Source: Ruminococcus sp.
GTDB lineage: Bacteria; Bacillota; Clostridia; Oscillospirales; Ruminococcaceae
Length of the DNA stretch: 64,000 bases
NCBI GenBank assembly: GCA_017460665.1
Contig: JAFUAO010000079.1
Location: forward strand, 22,810-86,809
Direction: 5' to 3'
Each line of letters starts with the position of its first letter. Position 1 is the first letter of the stretch. Shown here in pieces: positions 52,031-60,497 of the stretch. The position numbers were made by a program, and so were the translations under genes. Below the pieces are notes generated by a model. That model searched no databases, was not told the DNA's origin, and saw nothing but the letters and a program-made list of their open reading frames with translations.

Positions 52031-52086
52031 CGATATTTGGCAGATCCGAAACAGAAACTTTTTGTAAATAAGTACATAGGTATAAC

Positions 52087-52113
52087 AAAAGACCCGGAGC
52101 AGCTCTCCGGGCC
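52087..52113 (-). terminator. terminator of the four-helix membrane protein gene
   Basis: GACCCGGAG (52091-52099) pairs with CTCCGGGCC around 52105-52113. TTTTGTTAT follows on the minus strand. Confidence 0.78.
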
Positions 52114-52118
52114 TCGGT

Positions 52119-52775
52119 TCATATGCTGTCCATATCGCTGGGCTTGTGCTCAGGGACGTACTTTTCCAGCTCGCCGCTGGCTGCTCCCAGGTCGCTCATG
52201 GAGTCGGTGGCAGTCTTCATGCGGCGCTCCATCTCCTGCTGGAACTCGTCCTTGATCCCACGCTGGATCTTATTGAAGCGCTGCTCCTCAGCACGCTCGT
52301 TGAACAGTGGGAAGCCGGGCTGCTGCTCCAGATAGTGATAGGTGATGTTCGCTCGGAGGCAGATCACCGCCAGCACTATTGCTCCGGCAGAATACACCGT
52401 GAACACCCAGAAGCCCACCATGAGCCTTTGGAAGAAATGATGCCTCAGCAGCACGAACATCAGCAGAAGGTCCGCTGCATTGAGCATGATCAGCAGGATC
52501 ATAGCCAGGTCGTTCTGCCTGATGCTCCCCTTATAGGCGAAGAATAAGCTCAACGGCGCCAGAACTATGGAAACTCCGATCATGAGGAAGCTGATCGGCG
52601 ACAGGGGATCGACTCCCCCGGCCACCGCCAGCCAGTCCCACGAGAGGCTGGTCATGCTGATGAAGGAATACAGCACCAGCAGGATCCCTCCCACCAAAAA
52701 GCTGTAGAATATGACGGTATATACTTTTTTACATTTTTTCAGCCGGCAGAAATTTGCTGCCATCTCGTCGATCAT
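52119..52775 (-). CDS. four-helix membrane protein, unknown
   Basis: 218 residues with four hydrophobic segments (~18-40, 59-82, 89-109, 121-142), then a ~75-residue cytoplasmic charged helix with FNKIQRGIKDEFQQEMERRMK and a Ser/Asp tail. No family is recognised. The ATG at 52775 has GGGAG 12 bases upstream, a long spacing; MAANF four codons later has no site. It has its own consensus promoter and terminator, so it stands alone. Confidence 0.72.
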   Translation of the reverse strand: MIDEMAANFCRLKKCKKVYTVIFYSFLVGGILLVLYSFISMTSLSWDWLAVAGGVDPLSPISFLMIGVSIVLAPLSLFFAYKGSIRQNDLAMILLIMLNAADLLLMFVLLRHHFFQRLMVGFWVFTVYSAGAIVLAVICLRANITYHYLEQQPGFPLFNERAEEQRFNKIQRGIKDEFQQEMERRMKTATDSMSDLGAASGELEKYVPEHKPSDMDSI

Positions 52776-52819
52776 TTTTTATGTCAGCTCCCTTCCAAAT
52801 ATGTATCAACTGTGTATTC

Positions 52820-52848
52820 ATTATATCATTTTCTCGGCAATATGTCAA
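52820..52848 (-). promoter_or_regulatory. consensus sigmaA promoter of the membrane protein gene
   Basis: TTGACA (plus 52843-52848) and TATAAT (plus 52820-52825), 17-bp spacer. Confidence 0.9.
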
Positions 52849-52988
52849 CGTCTTTACATAACAGTTTTGTAATATCTGACCAAAAATATACAGAATTGTA
52901 ATTGTTAGCAAATACTAACCAAAAATCAACAGATCCAACTGTAAAAAATGCACAAGAATAGATCCCGGAATTAGTCTAAAAAAGCGAT

Positions 52989-53017
52989 AGAAATTTCCCT
53001 TATTATATGGTATAATA
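52989..53017 (+). promoter_or_regulatory. promoter of the hydrogenase operon
   Basis: TATAAT (53012-53017) with the extended TGG just before it, and TAGAAA (52989-52994) 17 bp upstream. The leader is about 78 bases. Between this and the facing promoter at 52820-52848 the DNA is AT-rich and holds nothing I can name. Confidence 0.72.
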
Positions 53018-53101
53018 CATTAAGATATGTGAGGAGTAATATAAGCGCTTTGCGGCGGAGTTTGTTATTTCTTTCACATGAAAACAAAGGAGGTTCATCT
53101 A

Positions 53102-53596
53102 ATGAATTCAGCTAAATCTACTGTTCCTTTTAAGGGCACTCCTGAACAGGAGGCTCAGCTCATCGCCGTTATCGACGAGAAAAAGGACGACCAGGGTTCT
53201 CTCATGCCTATCCTTCAGAAGGCTCAGGAGATCTACGGTTACCTCCCTATCGAGGTCCAGAAGATCATCTCCGATAGGACCGGTATCCCGCTTGAGAAGA
53301 TCTACGGCGTAGTTACCTTCTATGCACAGTTCTCCCTCTATCCCAAGGGCGAATATACCATCTCGGTATGTCTCGGAACTGCCTGCTATGTTAAGGGCTC
53401 AGGCGATATCTATGACAAGCTCCAGGAAAAGCTCGGCATCGCCGGCGGAGAATGTACTCCCGACGGTAAGTTCTCTCTCGAGGCCTGCCGCTGCATCGGT
53501 GCCTGCGGTCTTGCTCCTGTCCTCACTGTGAACGAGGACGTTTACGGCCGTCTTACTGTTGACGACGTTGATAAGATCATCGCTAAGTACGCTTAA
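53102..53596 (+). CDS. NuoE/HndA-like [2Fe-2S] subunit of NADH-linked hydrogenase
   Basis: 164 residues, thioredoxin-like fold. The cluster ligands are in CLGTACYVKG (Cys-x4-Cys) and EACRCIGACG (Cys-x3-Cys). The N-terminal half has the helical bundle with MPILQKAQEIYGYLP and ISDRTGIPLEKIYGVVTFYAQF. It passes electrons within the soluble hydrogenase complex. ATG at 53102 is eight bases after AAAGGAGG; an ATG eight codons earlier lacks a site. First gene of a three-gene operon. Confidence 0.93.
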   Translation: MNSAKSTVPFKGTPEQEAQLIAVIDEKKDDQGSLMPILQKAQEIYGYLPIEVQKIISDRTGIPLEKIYGVVTFYAQFSLYPKGEYTISVCLGTACYVKGSGDIYDKLQEKLGIAGGECTPDGKFSLEACRCIGACGLAPVLTVNEDVYGRLTVDDVDKIIAKYA

Positions 53597-53618
53597 AATA
53601 CATATAGGAGGTAAACTT

Positions 53619-55517
53619 ATGAAAACTCTTGAAGAACTCAAGGTCGTCAGAGAATCCGTGGAGGGCGAGGTCGCTCTCAGAACTCACGGCGGCGCTTCTT
53701 CAAAATACGAAAGGCACGTCCTCGTCTGTGGCGGTACAGGATGTACCTCTTCCGGCTCTCCCAAGATCATCGCTAAGCTGGAGGAAGAGCTGGCTGCAAA
53801 CGGACTTACTGATAAGGTGCAGATCGTAAAGACCGGCTGCTTCGGCCTCTGCGAGCGTGGACCTATCATGATCGTTTATCCCGAGGGCTCGTTCTACTCT
53901 CGTGTAGATGTGGATGAGATCCCCCGCATAGTTTCTGAGCATCTCGTTGGCGGCGCTCCCGTTAAGGAGTTCCTCTATGAGGAGACCGTTGACGGTGATG
54001 AGATCAAGGCTCTCGACGACACTGCCTTCTACAAGAAGCAGCACCGTGTAGCTCTGAGGAACTGCGGCGTTATCGATCCCGAGAACATCAACGAGTACAT
54101 AGGCAGAGACGGCTACCGTGCTCTGGGCAAGGTGCTCACTGAGATGACTCCTGAGGACGTTATCCAGACCGTTCTAGATTCCGGCCTTCGCGGAAGAGGC
54201 GGCGGCGGCTTCCCCACAGGTATGAAGTGGAAGCTGGCTAGAAATATCGTTCCCGATGCTGACATCAAGTATGTCTGCTGTAACGCCGACGAGGGCGACC
54301 CGGGCGCTTTCATGGACCGTTCTGTCCTTGAGGGAGATCCCCACGTCGTGCTCGAGGCTATGACTATCGCCGGATACGCTATCGGCGCTACTCACGGCTA
54401 TATCTACGTACGTGCTGAGTACCCCATCGCTGTCGAGCGTCTGAACATCGCTATCAGCCAGGCTCGTGAGGCCGGTATGCTGGGCGAGGATATCTTCGGC
54501 ACAGGCTTCTCATTCGACATCGACCTCCGTCTCGGCGCAGGCGCCTTCGTCTGTGGTGAGGAGACCGCTCTCATGACCTCTATCGAGGGCAACCGTGGTG
54601 AGCCCAGACCTCGTCCTCCCTTCCCTGCTGAGAAAGGTCTGTTCCAGAAGCCCACTATCCTCAACAACGTTGAGACCTACGCTAATATCCCCCAGATCAT
54701 CCTCAACGGCGCTGACTGGTTCGCTTCCATGGGTACCGAGAAGTCCAAGGGAACTAAGGTATTCGCCCTGGGCGGAAAGATCAAGAACACCGGCCTCGTT
54801 GAGATCCCCATGGGTACTACTCTCCGTGAGGTCATCGAGGAGATCGGCGGCGGTATCCCCAACGGAAAGAAGTTCAAGGCTGCTCAGACCGGCGGTCCTT
54901 CCGGCGGATGTATCCCTGCTGAGCATTTCGATATCCCGATCGACTACGATAACCTGATCTCTATCGGCTCTATGATGGGCTCCGGCGGTCTCATCGTTAT
55001 GGACGAGGACAACTGTATGGTGGACATCGCCAAGTTCTTCCTGGAGTTCACCGTTGATGAGAGCTGCGGTAAGTGTACTCCCTGCCGTATCGGTACTAAG
55101 AGGATGTGGGAGATCCTGGATAAGATCACCAAGGGCAAGGGCACTATCGAGGACCTTGACAAGCTGGAGGAGCTGGCTTACCACATCAAGTCCAACTCGC
55201 TCTGCGGCCTCGGTCAGACTGCTCCTAACCCCGTTCTCTCCACTCTCAAGTGCTTCAAGGACGAGTACATCGCTCACGTTGTGGACAAGAAGTGTCCCGC
55301 CGGCGTATGTAAGGATCTCCTCAGCTTTGAGATCATCAAGGACAACTGCTTCGGCTGCGGTATGTGTGCAAGACAGTGCCCTGCAAGCGCTATCACTGTT
55401 ACTGACTACACTGCTCCCGGCAAGAAGAAGCCCGCTTACAGCATCGACAAGGATAAGTGCGTAAAGTGCGGCGCTTGCATCGCAACGTGTAAGTTCAAGG
55501 CGATCATCAAGAAATAA
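53619..55517 (+). CDS. NuoF/HndC-like NADH-binding flavoprotein subunit
   Basis: 632 residues. An N-terminal thioredoxin-like [2Fe-2S] domain (~30-120: CGGTGCTSSG, KTGCFGLCERGP) comes first. The FMN/NADH-binding core has GLRGRGGGGFPTGMKW and NADEGDPGAFMDR, then an SLBB region and the 4Fe-4S motif SCGKCTPCRIGTKRM. A C-terminal 2x[4Fe-4S] ferredoxin domain (CFGCGMCARQCPAS and CVKCGACIATCKF) ends it. This layout is that of bifurcating hydrogenases, which couple NADH and reduced ferredoxin to H2. AGGAGG precedes ATG 53619, 22 bases after the first gene. Confidence 0.94.
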   Translation: MKTLEELKVVRESVEGEVALRTHGGASSKYERHVLVCGGTGCTSSGSPKIIAKLEEELAANGLTDKVQIVKTGCFGLCERGPIMIVYPEGSFYSRVDVDEIPRIVSEHLVGGAPVKEFLYEETVDGDEIKALDDTAFYKKQHRVALRNCGVIDPENINEYIGRDGYRALGKVLTEMTPEDVIQTVLDSGLRGRGGGGFPTGMKWKLARNIVPDADIKYVCCNADEGDPGAFMDRSVLEGDPHVVLEAMTIAGYAIGATHGYIYVRAEYPIAVERLNIAISQAREAGMLGEDIFGTGFSFDIDLRLGAGAFVCGEETALMTSIEGNRGEPRPRPPFPAEKGLFQKPTILNNVETYANIPQIILNGADWFASMGTEKSKGTKVFALGGKIKNTGLVEIPMGTTLREVIEEIGGGIPNGKKFKAAQTGGPSGGCIPAEHFDIPIDYDNLISIGSMMGSGGLIVMDEDNCMVDIAKFFLEFTVDESCGKCTPCRIGTKRMWEILDKITKGKGTIEDLDKLEELAYHIKSNSLCGLGQTAPNPVLSTLKCFKDEYIAHVVDKKCPAGVCKDLLSFEIIKDNCFGCGMCARQCPASAITVTDYTAPGKKKPAYSIDKDKCVKCGACIATCKFKAIIKK

Positions 55518-55533
55518 GCGGAGGGTTTTATCT

Positions 55534-57276
55534 ATGGAAAATATCACAGTTAAAGTAAACGGTTGTGAGATCTCCGTCCCCAAGGGTACTACTGTTCTTG
55601 AGGCTGCTCATATCGCAGGTATCGAGATCCCCACACTTTGCTATATGAAAGAGATCAACGAGATCGGCGCCTGCCGTATCTGCGTTACTGAGGTAAATGA
55701 GGGCAGAGGCTTCCGCCTCGTTGCCGCCTGCGTTTACCCCTGCTCCAATAATATGGAGATCCTCACAAGCTCACCTAAGGTGATCGAGTCCAGAAAGAAG
55801 ACCTTAGAGCTCATCCTCTCTACACATGACAGGAAGTGCCTGTCCTGCGTAAGGAGCGGCAACTGCGAGCTCCAGAAGCTCTGTAAGGACTACGGCGTTG
55901 AGGACGCTTCCAAGTACGACGGTACAAGAAATGAGTATGAGATCGACGATACCGCCGCTCATATGTACAGAGATAACAACAAGTGTATCCTCTGCCGCCG
56001 CTGTGTAGCTGTCTGCTCTAAGACTCAGGGCATCGGCGTCATCGGCGCTAACGAGAGAGGCTTCAAGACCTTCATCGGCTCTGCCTTCGATATGGGCCTG
56101 GGCGAGACTAGCTGCGTATCCTGCGGCCAGTGTATCGCTGTTTGTCCTGTTGGAGCTATCTCCGAGAAGGATTATACAAAGGACGTTCTCGCTGCTATCG
56201 CAGATCCTGAGAAGACCGTCCTCGTTCAGACTGCTCCTGCTGTCCGTGCAGGTCTTGCTGAGTGCTTCGGAAACCCGATCGGTACTAATGCCGAGGGCAA
56301 GATGGTAGCCGCTCTCCGCAGACTGGGCTTCGATAAGGTGTTCGATACGGACTTCTCCGCTGACCTGACTATCATGGAGGAGGCCAACGAGTTCGTTGAG
56401 CGTGTATCTAACGGCGGTACTCTCCCCATGATCACCTCATGCTCGCCCGGCTGGGTAAAGTTCTGCGAGCACTACTACCCCGACCTTCTGGATCACCTTT
56501 CGAGCTGCAAGTCTCCTCAGCAGATGTTCGGCGCAACTGCTAAGACCTACTACGCTGAGAAGATGGGCATAGATCCTAAGAACATCGTTATGGTATCTAT
56601 CATGCCTTGTACTGCTAAGAAGTTCGAGATCGGCAGGCCCGATCAGAGCGCTGCCGGCGTTCCCGATGTGGATTACGCCCTCACTACCCGTGAGCTCGGC
56701 AGGATGATTGAGCGTGCAGGTATCCTGTTCAACTCCCTCCCCGAGGAGAAGTTCGACGATCCGCTGGGCATCTCCACAGGTGCCGGCGTTATCTTCGGCG
56801 CTACTGGCGGAGTTATGGAGGCTGCTCTCAGAACGGCTGTACACACTCTCACCGGCCAGACAGTTACCGACCTCCCCGAGGTACGTGGTACACAGGGCAT
56901 CAAGGAGGCTACCTACGATGTGGGCGACCTCAAGGTGAAGGTAGCCGTTGCAAGCGGTCTGTCTAACGCAAGAGAGATCCTCGACAAGATCAGGAACGGC
57001 GAGTGCGACGCTCAGTTCATCGAGATCATGGCTTGTCCCGGCGGCTGTGTGAACGGCGGCGGTCAGCCTCAGGTACCCATGGGTATCAGAAACTTCGTTG
57101 ATATCAGAGAGAAGAGAGCTAAGGTCCTTTATGACCTTGACGCATCTATGCCTCTGAGACAGTCTCATGAGAACCCCGCTATCAAGGAGGTTTATGAGAC
57201 TTACTTTGGCAAGCCCGGCAGCCACAAGGCTCACGAGGTGCTCCATACTTCCTACGTTAAGAGAAGCGTGAACTGA
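55534..57276 (+). CDS. [FeFe] hydrogenase catalytic subunit (HydA/HndD-like)
   Basis: 580 residues. The N-terminal plant-type [2Fe-2S] domain has CYMKEINEIGACRICVTEV. A His/Cys-ligated cluster has CLSCVRSGNCELQ. Two 4Fe-4S clusters have CILCRRCVAVC and CVSCGQCIAVCPVG. The H-cluster domain then shows all three signatures, TSCSPGWVKF, MPCTAKKFE and MACPGGCVNGGGQ. It reduces protons to H2 or the reverse. GGAGGG precedes the ATG, 16 bases after the flavoprotein gene. The trimer matches the group A3-type NADH/ferredoxin hydrogenases. Confidence 0.95.
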   Translation: MENITVKVNGCEISVPKGTTVLEAAHIAGIEIPTLCYMKEINEIGACRICVTEVNEGRGFRLVAACVYPCSNNMEILTSSPKVIESRKKTLELILSTHDRKCLSCVRSGNCELQKLCKDYGVEDASKYDGTRNEYEIDDTAAHMYRDNNKCILCRRCVAVCSKTQGIGVIGANERGFKTFIGSAFDMGLGETSCVSCGQCIAVCPVGAISEKDYTKDVLAAIADPEKTVLVQTAPAVRAGLAECFGNPIGTNAEGKMVAALRRLGFDKVFDTDFSADLTIMEEANEFVERVSNGGTLPMITSCSPGWVKFCEHYYPDLLDHLSSCKSPQQMFGATAKTYYAEKMGIDPKNIVMVSIMPCTAKKFEIGRPDQSAAGVPDVDYALTTRELGRMIERAGILFNSLPEEKFDDPLGISTGAGVIFGATGGVMEAALRTAVHTLTGQTVTDLPEVRGTQGIKEATYDVGDLKVKVAVASGLSNAREILDKIRNGECDAQFIEIMACPGGCVNGGGQPQVPMGIRNFVDIREKRAKVLYDLDASMPLRQSHENPAIKEVYETYFGKPGSHKAHEVLHTSYVKRSVN

Positions 57277-57283
57277 TAAATGC

Positions 57284-57316
57284 AAAGCCCCCGACCCTAT
57301 GGCCGGGGGCTTTTTT
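57284..57316 (+). terminator. terminator of the hydrogenase operon
   Basis: AAGCCCCCG and CGGGGGC arms around GACCCTATGGC, then TTTTTT (57311-57316). Confidence 0.9.
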
Positions 57317-57321
57317 GCGCC

Positions 57322-57921
57322 TCAGGACGTGAAGGGCGCCTCCTTTTCTCTCAGGAAGTAGCCCTGCTCCGCCTTGCAGACGGGACACTCCCTCGGGGGC
57401 TCGCTGCCGATGTGGATATGGCCGCAGTTGAGACAGATCCACACCTCCTCAGTGCTGTCGGAGCGGAAGAGCTTCCCGGCCCGCATCAGGCCTCCGTAAT
57501 AGGCAAAGCGCTCGTTGTGGCTCTTCTCCACCTCGCCGATCATGCGGAATTTCGCCGCCGCCTCAGCAAAGCCCTCCTCCGCCGCGATCTGGGCGAACTC
57601 AGGGTAGATCTGGCCCGACTCCTTCTCCTCCTCGGCGGCTGAGCTGTCTAGGAGCTGCTGGATATCGGTGAACACTGACGCCGGATAGCCGGCTTCGATC
57701 TGGATCTCCTGCCCGGCAGCCTCCTGCATCAGCTTCCAAAAGACCATGGCGTGGCGCTCCTCCTGCTCGGCGGTGAAGCGCAGCATACGCTCGATCCCGA
57801 TCAGCTTCTGCTGCTGGGCGATGAGCGCTGCCTGATAGTACCTCTGCCGTGCCTGGCACTCCCCTGCGAAGGCTCGCATAAGGTTCTGCCGGGTGCGGCT
57901 CTCATTAAAATCGACCTGCAT
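57322..57921 (-). CDS. rubrerythrin
   Basis: 199 residues. The N-terminal ferritin-like diiron domain has ExxxR-type ligand motifs: FAGECQARQRYYQ (~15-27), EQEERHAMVFW (~49) and GEVEKSHNERFAYY. A C-terminal rubredoxin-like knuckle is at ~164-185 (WICLNCGHIH and CPVCKAEQGYF). It reduces peroxide in anaerobes. ATG at 57921 is seven bases after AAAGGAGG. It lies 48 bases after the unknown gene, and no promoter is visible in that gap, so it probably shares the manganese-controlled transcript. Confidence 0.92.
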   Translation of the reverse strand: MQVDFNESRTRQNLMRAFAGECQARQRYYQAALIAQQQKLIGIERMLRFTAEQEERHAMVFWKLMQEAAGQEIQIEAGYPASVFTDIQQLLDSSAAEEEKESGQIYPEFAQIAAEEGFAEAAAKFRMIGEVEKSHNERFAYYGGLMRAGKLFRSDSTEEVWICLNCGHIHIGSEPPRECPVCKAEQGYFLREKEAPFTS

Positions 57922-57969
57922 AAACATTCCTCCTTTTGAGGATAGTTTGTGCAGGTCTTTCAGTTTTAT

Positions 57970-58461
57970 TCAAAATTCGCTGAGGAGGAAGCTGCCTTTT
58001 TCGGTATACCAGTCGGGAGAAAAAGGCTTTGCGCAGATCCGGTCGATGTCGGCCTTGGTGAAAACGTATCTGCTGGCCTCCATAAACAAAAGCCCGTCAG
58101 GGTGGGCGGCGAAATACTGCTCTGCGATGGCCAGGACCAGCCGATAGCAGCCCCAGAAAGCCTCGATCCAGAAGAGCTGCTCCCACAGGCCGCCCTCTTT
58201 GTCGACGTCCGGGAACTCGTCGATCTCGATGTAGCTGAGTATGTTGCTGTCGCCCTCATGGACGAAGACCTGGTAGTAGGGGCTCTCCGGCCTGCCGTTG
58301 GTCATTTCTGCCGGGAAGTACAGTATATCCTTCTCCGCAACGATACCTCCGGCAGCTCTTGCCGCAGACAGGAACTCATCACACAGCTCCTTGAGCCTGA
58401 CCTGGTCGAAAAGATCCGGCTCGGCAGTGCGCCTTACCGCAAAATAGATACAGTTGCCCAT
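57970..58461 (-). CDS. unknown soluble protein, 163 aa
   Basis: I do not recognise the family. It is a mixed alpha/beta, acidic protein starting MGNCIYFAVRRTAEPDLF, with a YFPAEMTNGRPESPYYQVF stretch and Trp-rich centre (GLWEQLFWIEAFWGCYRLV). No signal peptide or membrane helix. It begins four bases after mntP and so is almost certainly translated from the same message; rubrerythrin follows. Confidence 0.7.
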   Translation of the reverse strand: MGNCIYFAVRRTAEPDLFDQVRLKELCDEFLSAARAAGGIVAEKDILYFPAEMTNGRPESPYYQVFVHEGDSNILSYIEIDEFPDVDKEGGLWEQLFWIEAFWGCYRLVLAIAEQYFAAHPDGLLFMEASRYVFTKADIDRICAKPFSPDWYTEKGSFLLSEF

Positions 58462-58465
58462 ATGC

Positions 58466-59032
58466 TCAGAGCACCCCCAGTCCGTCCAGCAGCAGCTTCA
58501 CGCCGATCAGGATCAGCACAGCTCCGCCGCAGAGCTCCGCCTTTTTCTCGTAGCGGCTGCCGAAGCGGTTGCCGATCAGCACTCCGATCAGACAGACCGC
58601 AAATGTCACCAGCCCGATCACTGTCACGGAAAAAGCGATCCCTGCCCTTTGCGCTGCGAAAACTATCCCCACCGCTAAGGCGTCTATGCTGGTGGCGATC
58701 GCCAGAACGGTCAGCTCCTTCAGGTCAAGGCGATAGGGCGAGAGCTCCTCCTCGTCGGCGGAGCGAAGGGCCTCCCAGATCATTTTTCCTCCGATAAAGC
58801 CCAGCAGTATGAACCCCACCCAGTGGCTGTAGCGGCTGATGTAGTCCTCGAAGCGGCTCCCCAGAAAATAGCCGAGCAGAGGCATTATCGCCTGAAAGCC
58901 GCCGAAAAACAGAGCAGTCACGGCGGCTCCACGATAGTCGATGCGCTTCATGCTCAGCCCCTTACAGACCGACACGGAAAATGCGTCCATTGCCAGCCCC
59001 AGCGACAGGAGCAGCAGTTCAGTCGTTCCCAT
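58466..59032 (-). CDS. mntP: MntP-type manganese efflux pump
   Basis: 188 residues, six membrane helices in two halves. The conserved intramembrane Asp lies in each half: LGLAMDAFSVSVCKGL (helix 1) and IATSIDALAVGI (helix 4). The central loop is charged (ALRSADEEELSPYRLD). It exports Mn2+ to avoid excess. GGAGG is nine bases before the ATG. A yybP-ykoY manganese riboswitch with terminator lies directly upstream, which strongly supports the assignment. Confidence 0.93.
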   Translation of the reverse strand: MGTTELLLLSLGLAMDAFSVSVCKGLSMKRIDYRGAAVTALFFGGFQAIMPLLGYFLGSRFEDYISRYSHWVGFILLGFIGGKMIWEALRSADEEELSPYRLDLKELTVLAIATSIDALAVGIVFAAQRAGIAFSVTVIGLVTFAVCLIGVLIGNRFGSRYEKKAELCGGAVLILIGVKLLLDGLGVL

Positions 59033-59046
59033 AGTTCATTTCCTCC

Positions 59047-59078
59047 AAAAAAAGATCGGGTACTCGCTGTACCCGATC
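59047..59078 (-). terminator. riboswitch-controlled terminator before mntP
   Basis: The stem GATCGGGTAC/GTACCCGATC (plus 59054-59078) is followed on the minus strand by seven Ts, just ahead of the mntP ribosome binding site. It is the expression platform: high Mn2+ should favour read-through. Confidence 0.85.
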
Positions 59079-59201
59079 CAGACTCAGGTACAGCAATAAA
59101 GCCATACATGAGTCTCATTGTTTAATGCAAAACCGGACCGGATCACCGGCCAGTATGTCGGCTTGCAACGCATGAGCGCCAACTACTCCCCCACTTGGAC
59201 A
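59079..59201 (-). promoter_or_regulatory. yybP-ykoY manganese riboswitch
   Basis: The minus strand shows the hallmark GGGGGAGTAG near the 5' end (plus ~59183-59193), CCGACATACTGG and GATCCGGTCCGG in the second arm, and a closing GACTCA...TGAGTC helix. It sits in the leader of mntP and ends at a terminator, as in many Firmicutes. The class is known to bind Mn2+. Confidence 0.85.
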
Positions 59202-59207
59202 GCTTCT

Positions 59208-59236
59208 ATTATAAACTATATGAGCAGGAAAGTCAA
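59208..59236 (-). promoter_or_regulatory. sigmaA promoter of the mntP operon
   Basis: TTGACT (plus 59231-59236) and TATAAT (plus 59208-59213) on the minus strand, 17-bp spacer, leading straight into the riboswitch. Confidence 0.9.
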
Positions 59237-59262
59237 TCAATTCTTGTTTGCAGAGGATAACA

Positions 59263-59763
59263 TTATAAAACGTACTCCATGATGAAGTCGTCCATGACGT
59301 AGCCTCCGCCGATGTCGGTGACTGCCACGTCTGCCTTGGTGAAGCCCACCTTCTCATAGACCGCCACGGCATGGTCGTTGTGCTTGTTCACGGTCAGATA
59401 GACCCGGCTCTTGCCCAGTATCCTGGCTTCCTCAAAGACACGCTCCAGCATCTGTGAGGCGATGCCTCGGCCACGCTTGTCCTTTCGCAGGTAGAGCTTG
59501 CTCAGGAAGAGCCTGTCGTCCTTCTCGGGCTTTACGGCGGTATAGCCGCACAGCTCCCCCTCGTCATAGACGGAAAAGTAGCTGTAGCCCTGCCTGTCGA
59601 TCTGGTCGGTCATTGCCGGAAGGGACTGGAACTTCTCCACCATATAGTCGATCTGTCCTTCGCTTATGATCCCCACGAAGCACTCGTGCCAGATCTCTGA
59701 GGCCAGCTCCGCCACCTGTCTGAGCTCCGGCATATACTTGACACGCTTTATCTCGACAGCCAT
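59263..59763 (-). CDS. GNAT-family acetyltransferase
   Basis: 166 residues with a standard GNAT core: GELCGYTAVKPEKDDRLFLSKLYL, the acetyl-CoA loop RKDKRGRGIASQML (~94-107), and VNKHNDHAVAVYEKVGF. The substrate is unknown. The start overlaps the yebC stop (TAATG), so it is the last gene of the rplU operon. No clear terminator follows. Confidence 0.85.
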   Translation of the reverse strand: MAVEIKRVKYMPELRQVAELASEIWHECFVGIISEGQIDYMVEKFQSLPAMTDQIDRQGYSYFSVYDEGELCGYTAVKPEKDDRLFLSKLYLRKDKRGRGIASQMLERVFEEARILGKSRVYLTVNKHNDHAVAVYEKVGFTKADVAVTDIGGGYVMDDFIMEYVL

Positions 59764-60494
59764 TATTCCTCGGTCACCTCCCAGTTGTGGTAAACGTTCT
59801 GGACGTCGTCGTTGTCCTCAAGGTGCTCAAGGAGAAGGTTCATCTTCTTGATCTGGTCCTCGTCGGTAAGGGTAGTGTAGGTGGAAGGCACCATTTCTGC
59901 CTCGGCGGAGAGCACTGTATAGCCCTTTGCAGTAAGAGCCTCGCTGACTGCGCCAACGTTATCGGGATCGCACTCGATCTCGACGGTCTCCTCGGAAACG
60001 TCAAGATCGTCGCCTCCGCAGTCGAAAACGTCCTCCATGACGGTGTCCTCGTCAAGGCCGGTGTTCTCTAAAACGATGATGCCCTTCCTTGTGAACATGA
60101 AGGAAACGCAGCCTGTAGTTCCCAGATTTCCGCCGAATTTATCGAAGTAATGGCGGATATCGCCGGCCGTTCTGTTCTTGTTGTCGGTAAGGCACTCAAC
60201 GATGACTGCCACGCCGTTGGGACCGTAGCCCTCATAGGTAAGGTTCTCGTAGTTGTTCTTGTCCTCGCCGCCGGCAGCCTTCTTGATAACACGCTCGATG
60301 TTGTCGTTAGGCACGTTGTTGGCCTTGGCCTTGGCGATAAGGTCACGGAGCTTTGCGTTGTTATTGGGGTCGGGGCCGCCCTCACGGACAACTACAGTGA
60401 TCTCACGGCCGATCTTGGTGAAGATCTTGCCCTTGGCGGCGTCGGTGGCCTCCTTTTTGCGCTTGATATTGTTCCATTTTGAATGACCTGACAT
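59763..60494 (-). CDS. YebC/PmpR-family protein
   Basis: 243 residues beginning MSGHSKWNNIKRKKEATDAAKG with the family's GREITVVVREGGPDPNNNAKLR and YEGYGPNGVAVIVE blocks. YebC-family proteins were described as transcription regulators and more recently as factors that help ribosomes through difficult stretches such as polyproline. AGGAG precedes the ATG, three bases after the kinase gene. Confidence 0.95.
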   Translation of the reverse strand: MSGHSKWNNIKRKKEATDAAKGKIFTKIGREITVVVREGGPDPNNNAKLRDLIAKAKANNVPNDNIERVIKKAAGGEDKNNYENLTYEGYGPNGVAVIVECLTDNKNRTAGDIRHYFDKFGGNLGTTGCVSFMFTRKGIIVLENTGLDEDTVMEDVFDCGGDDLDVSEETVEIECDPDNVGAVSEALTAKGYTVLSAEAEMVPSTYTTLTDEDQIKKMNLLLEHLEDNDDVQNVYHNWEVTEE

Positions 60495-60497
60495 AAA

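Noticed and set aside
54510-55583. 357-codon minus-strand frame across the hydrogenase flavoprotein gene
   Set aside because: The opposite strand carries an unmistakable NuoF-like protein; the frame is a codon-bias shadow.
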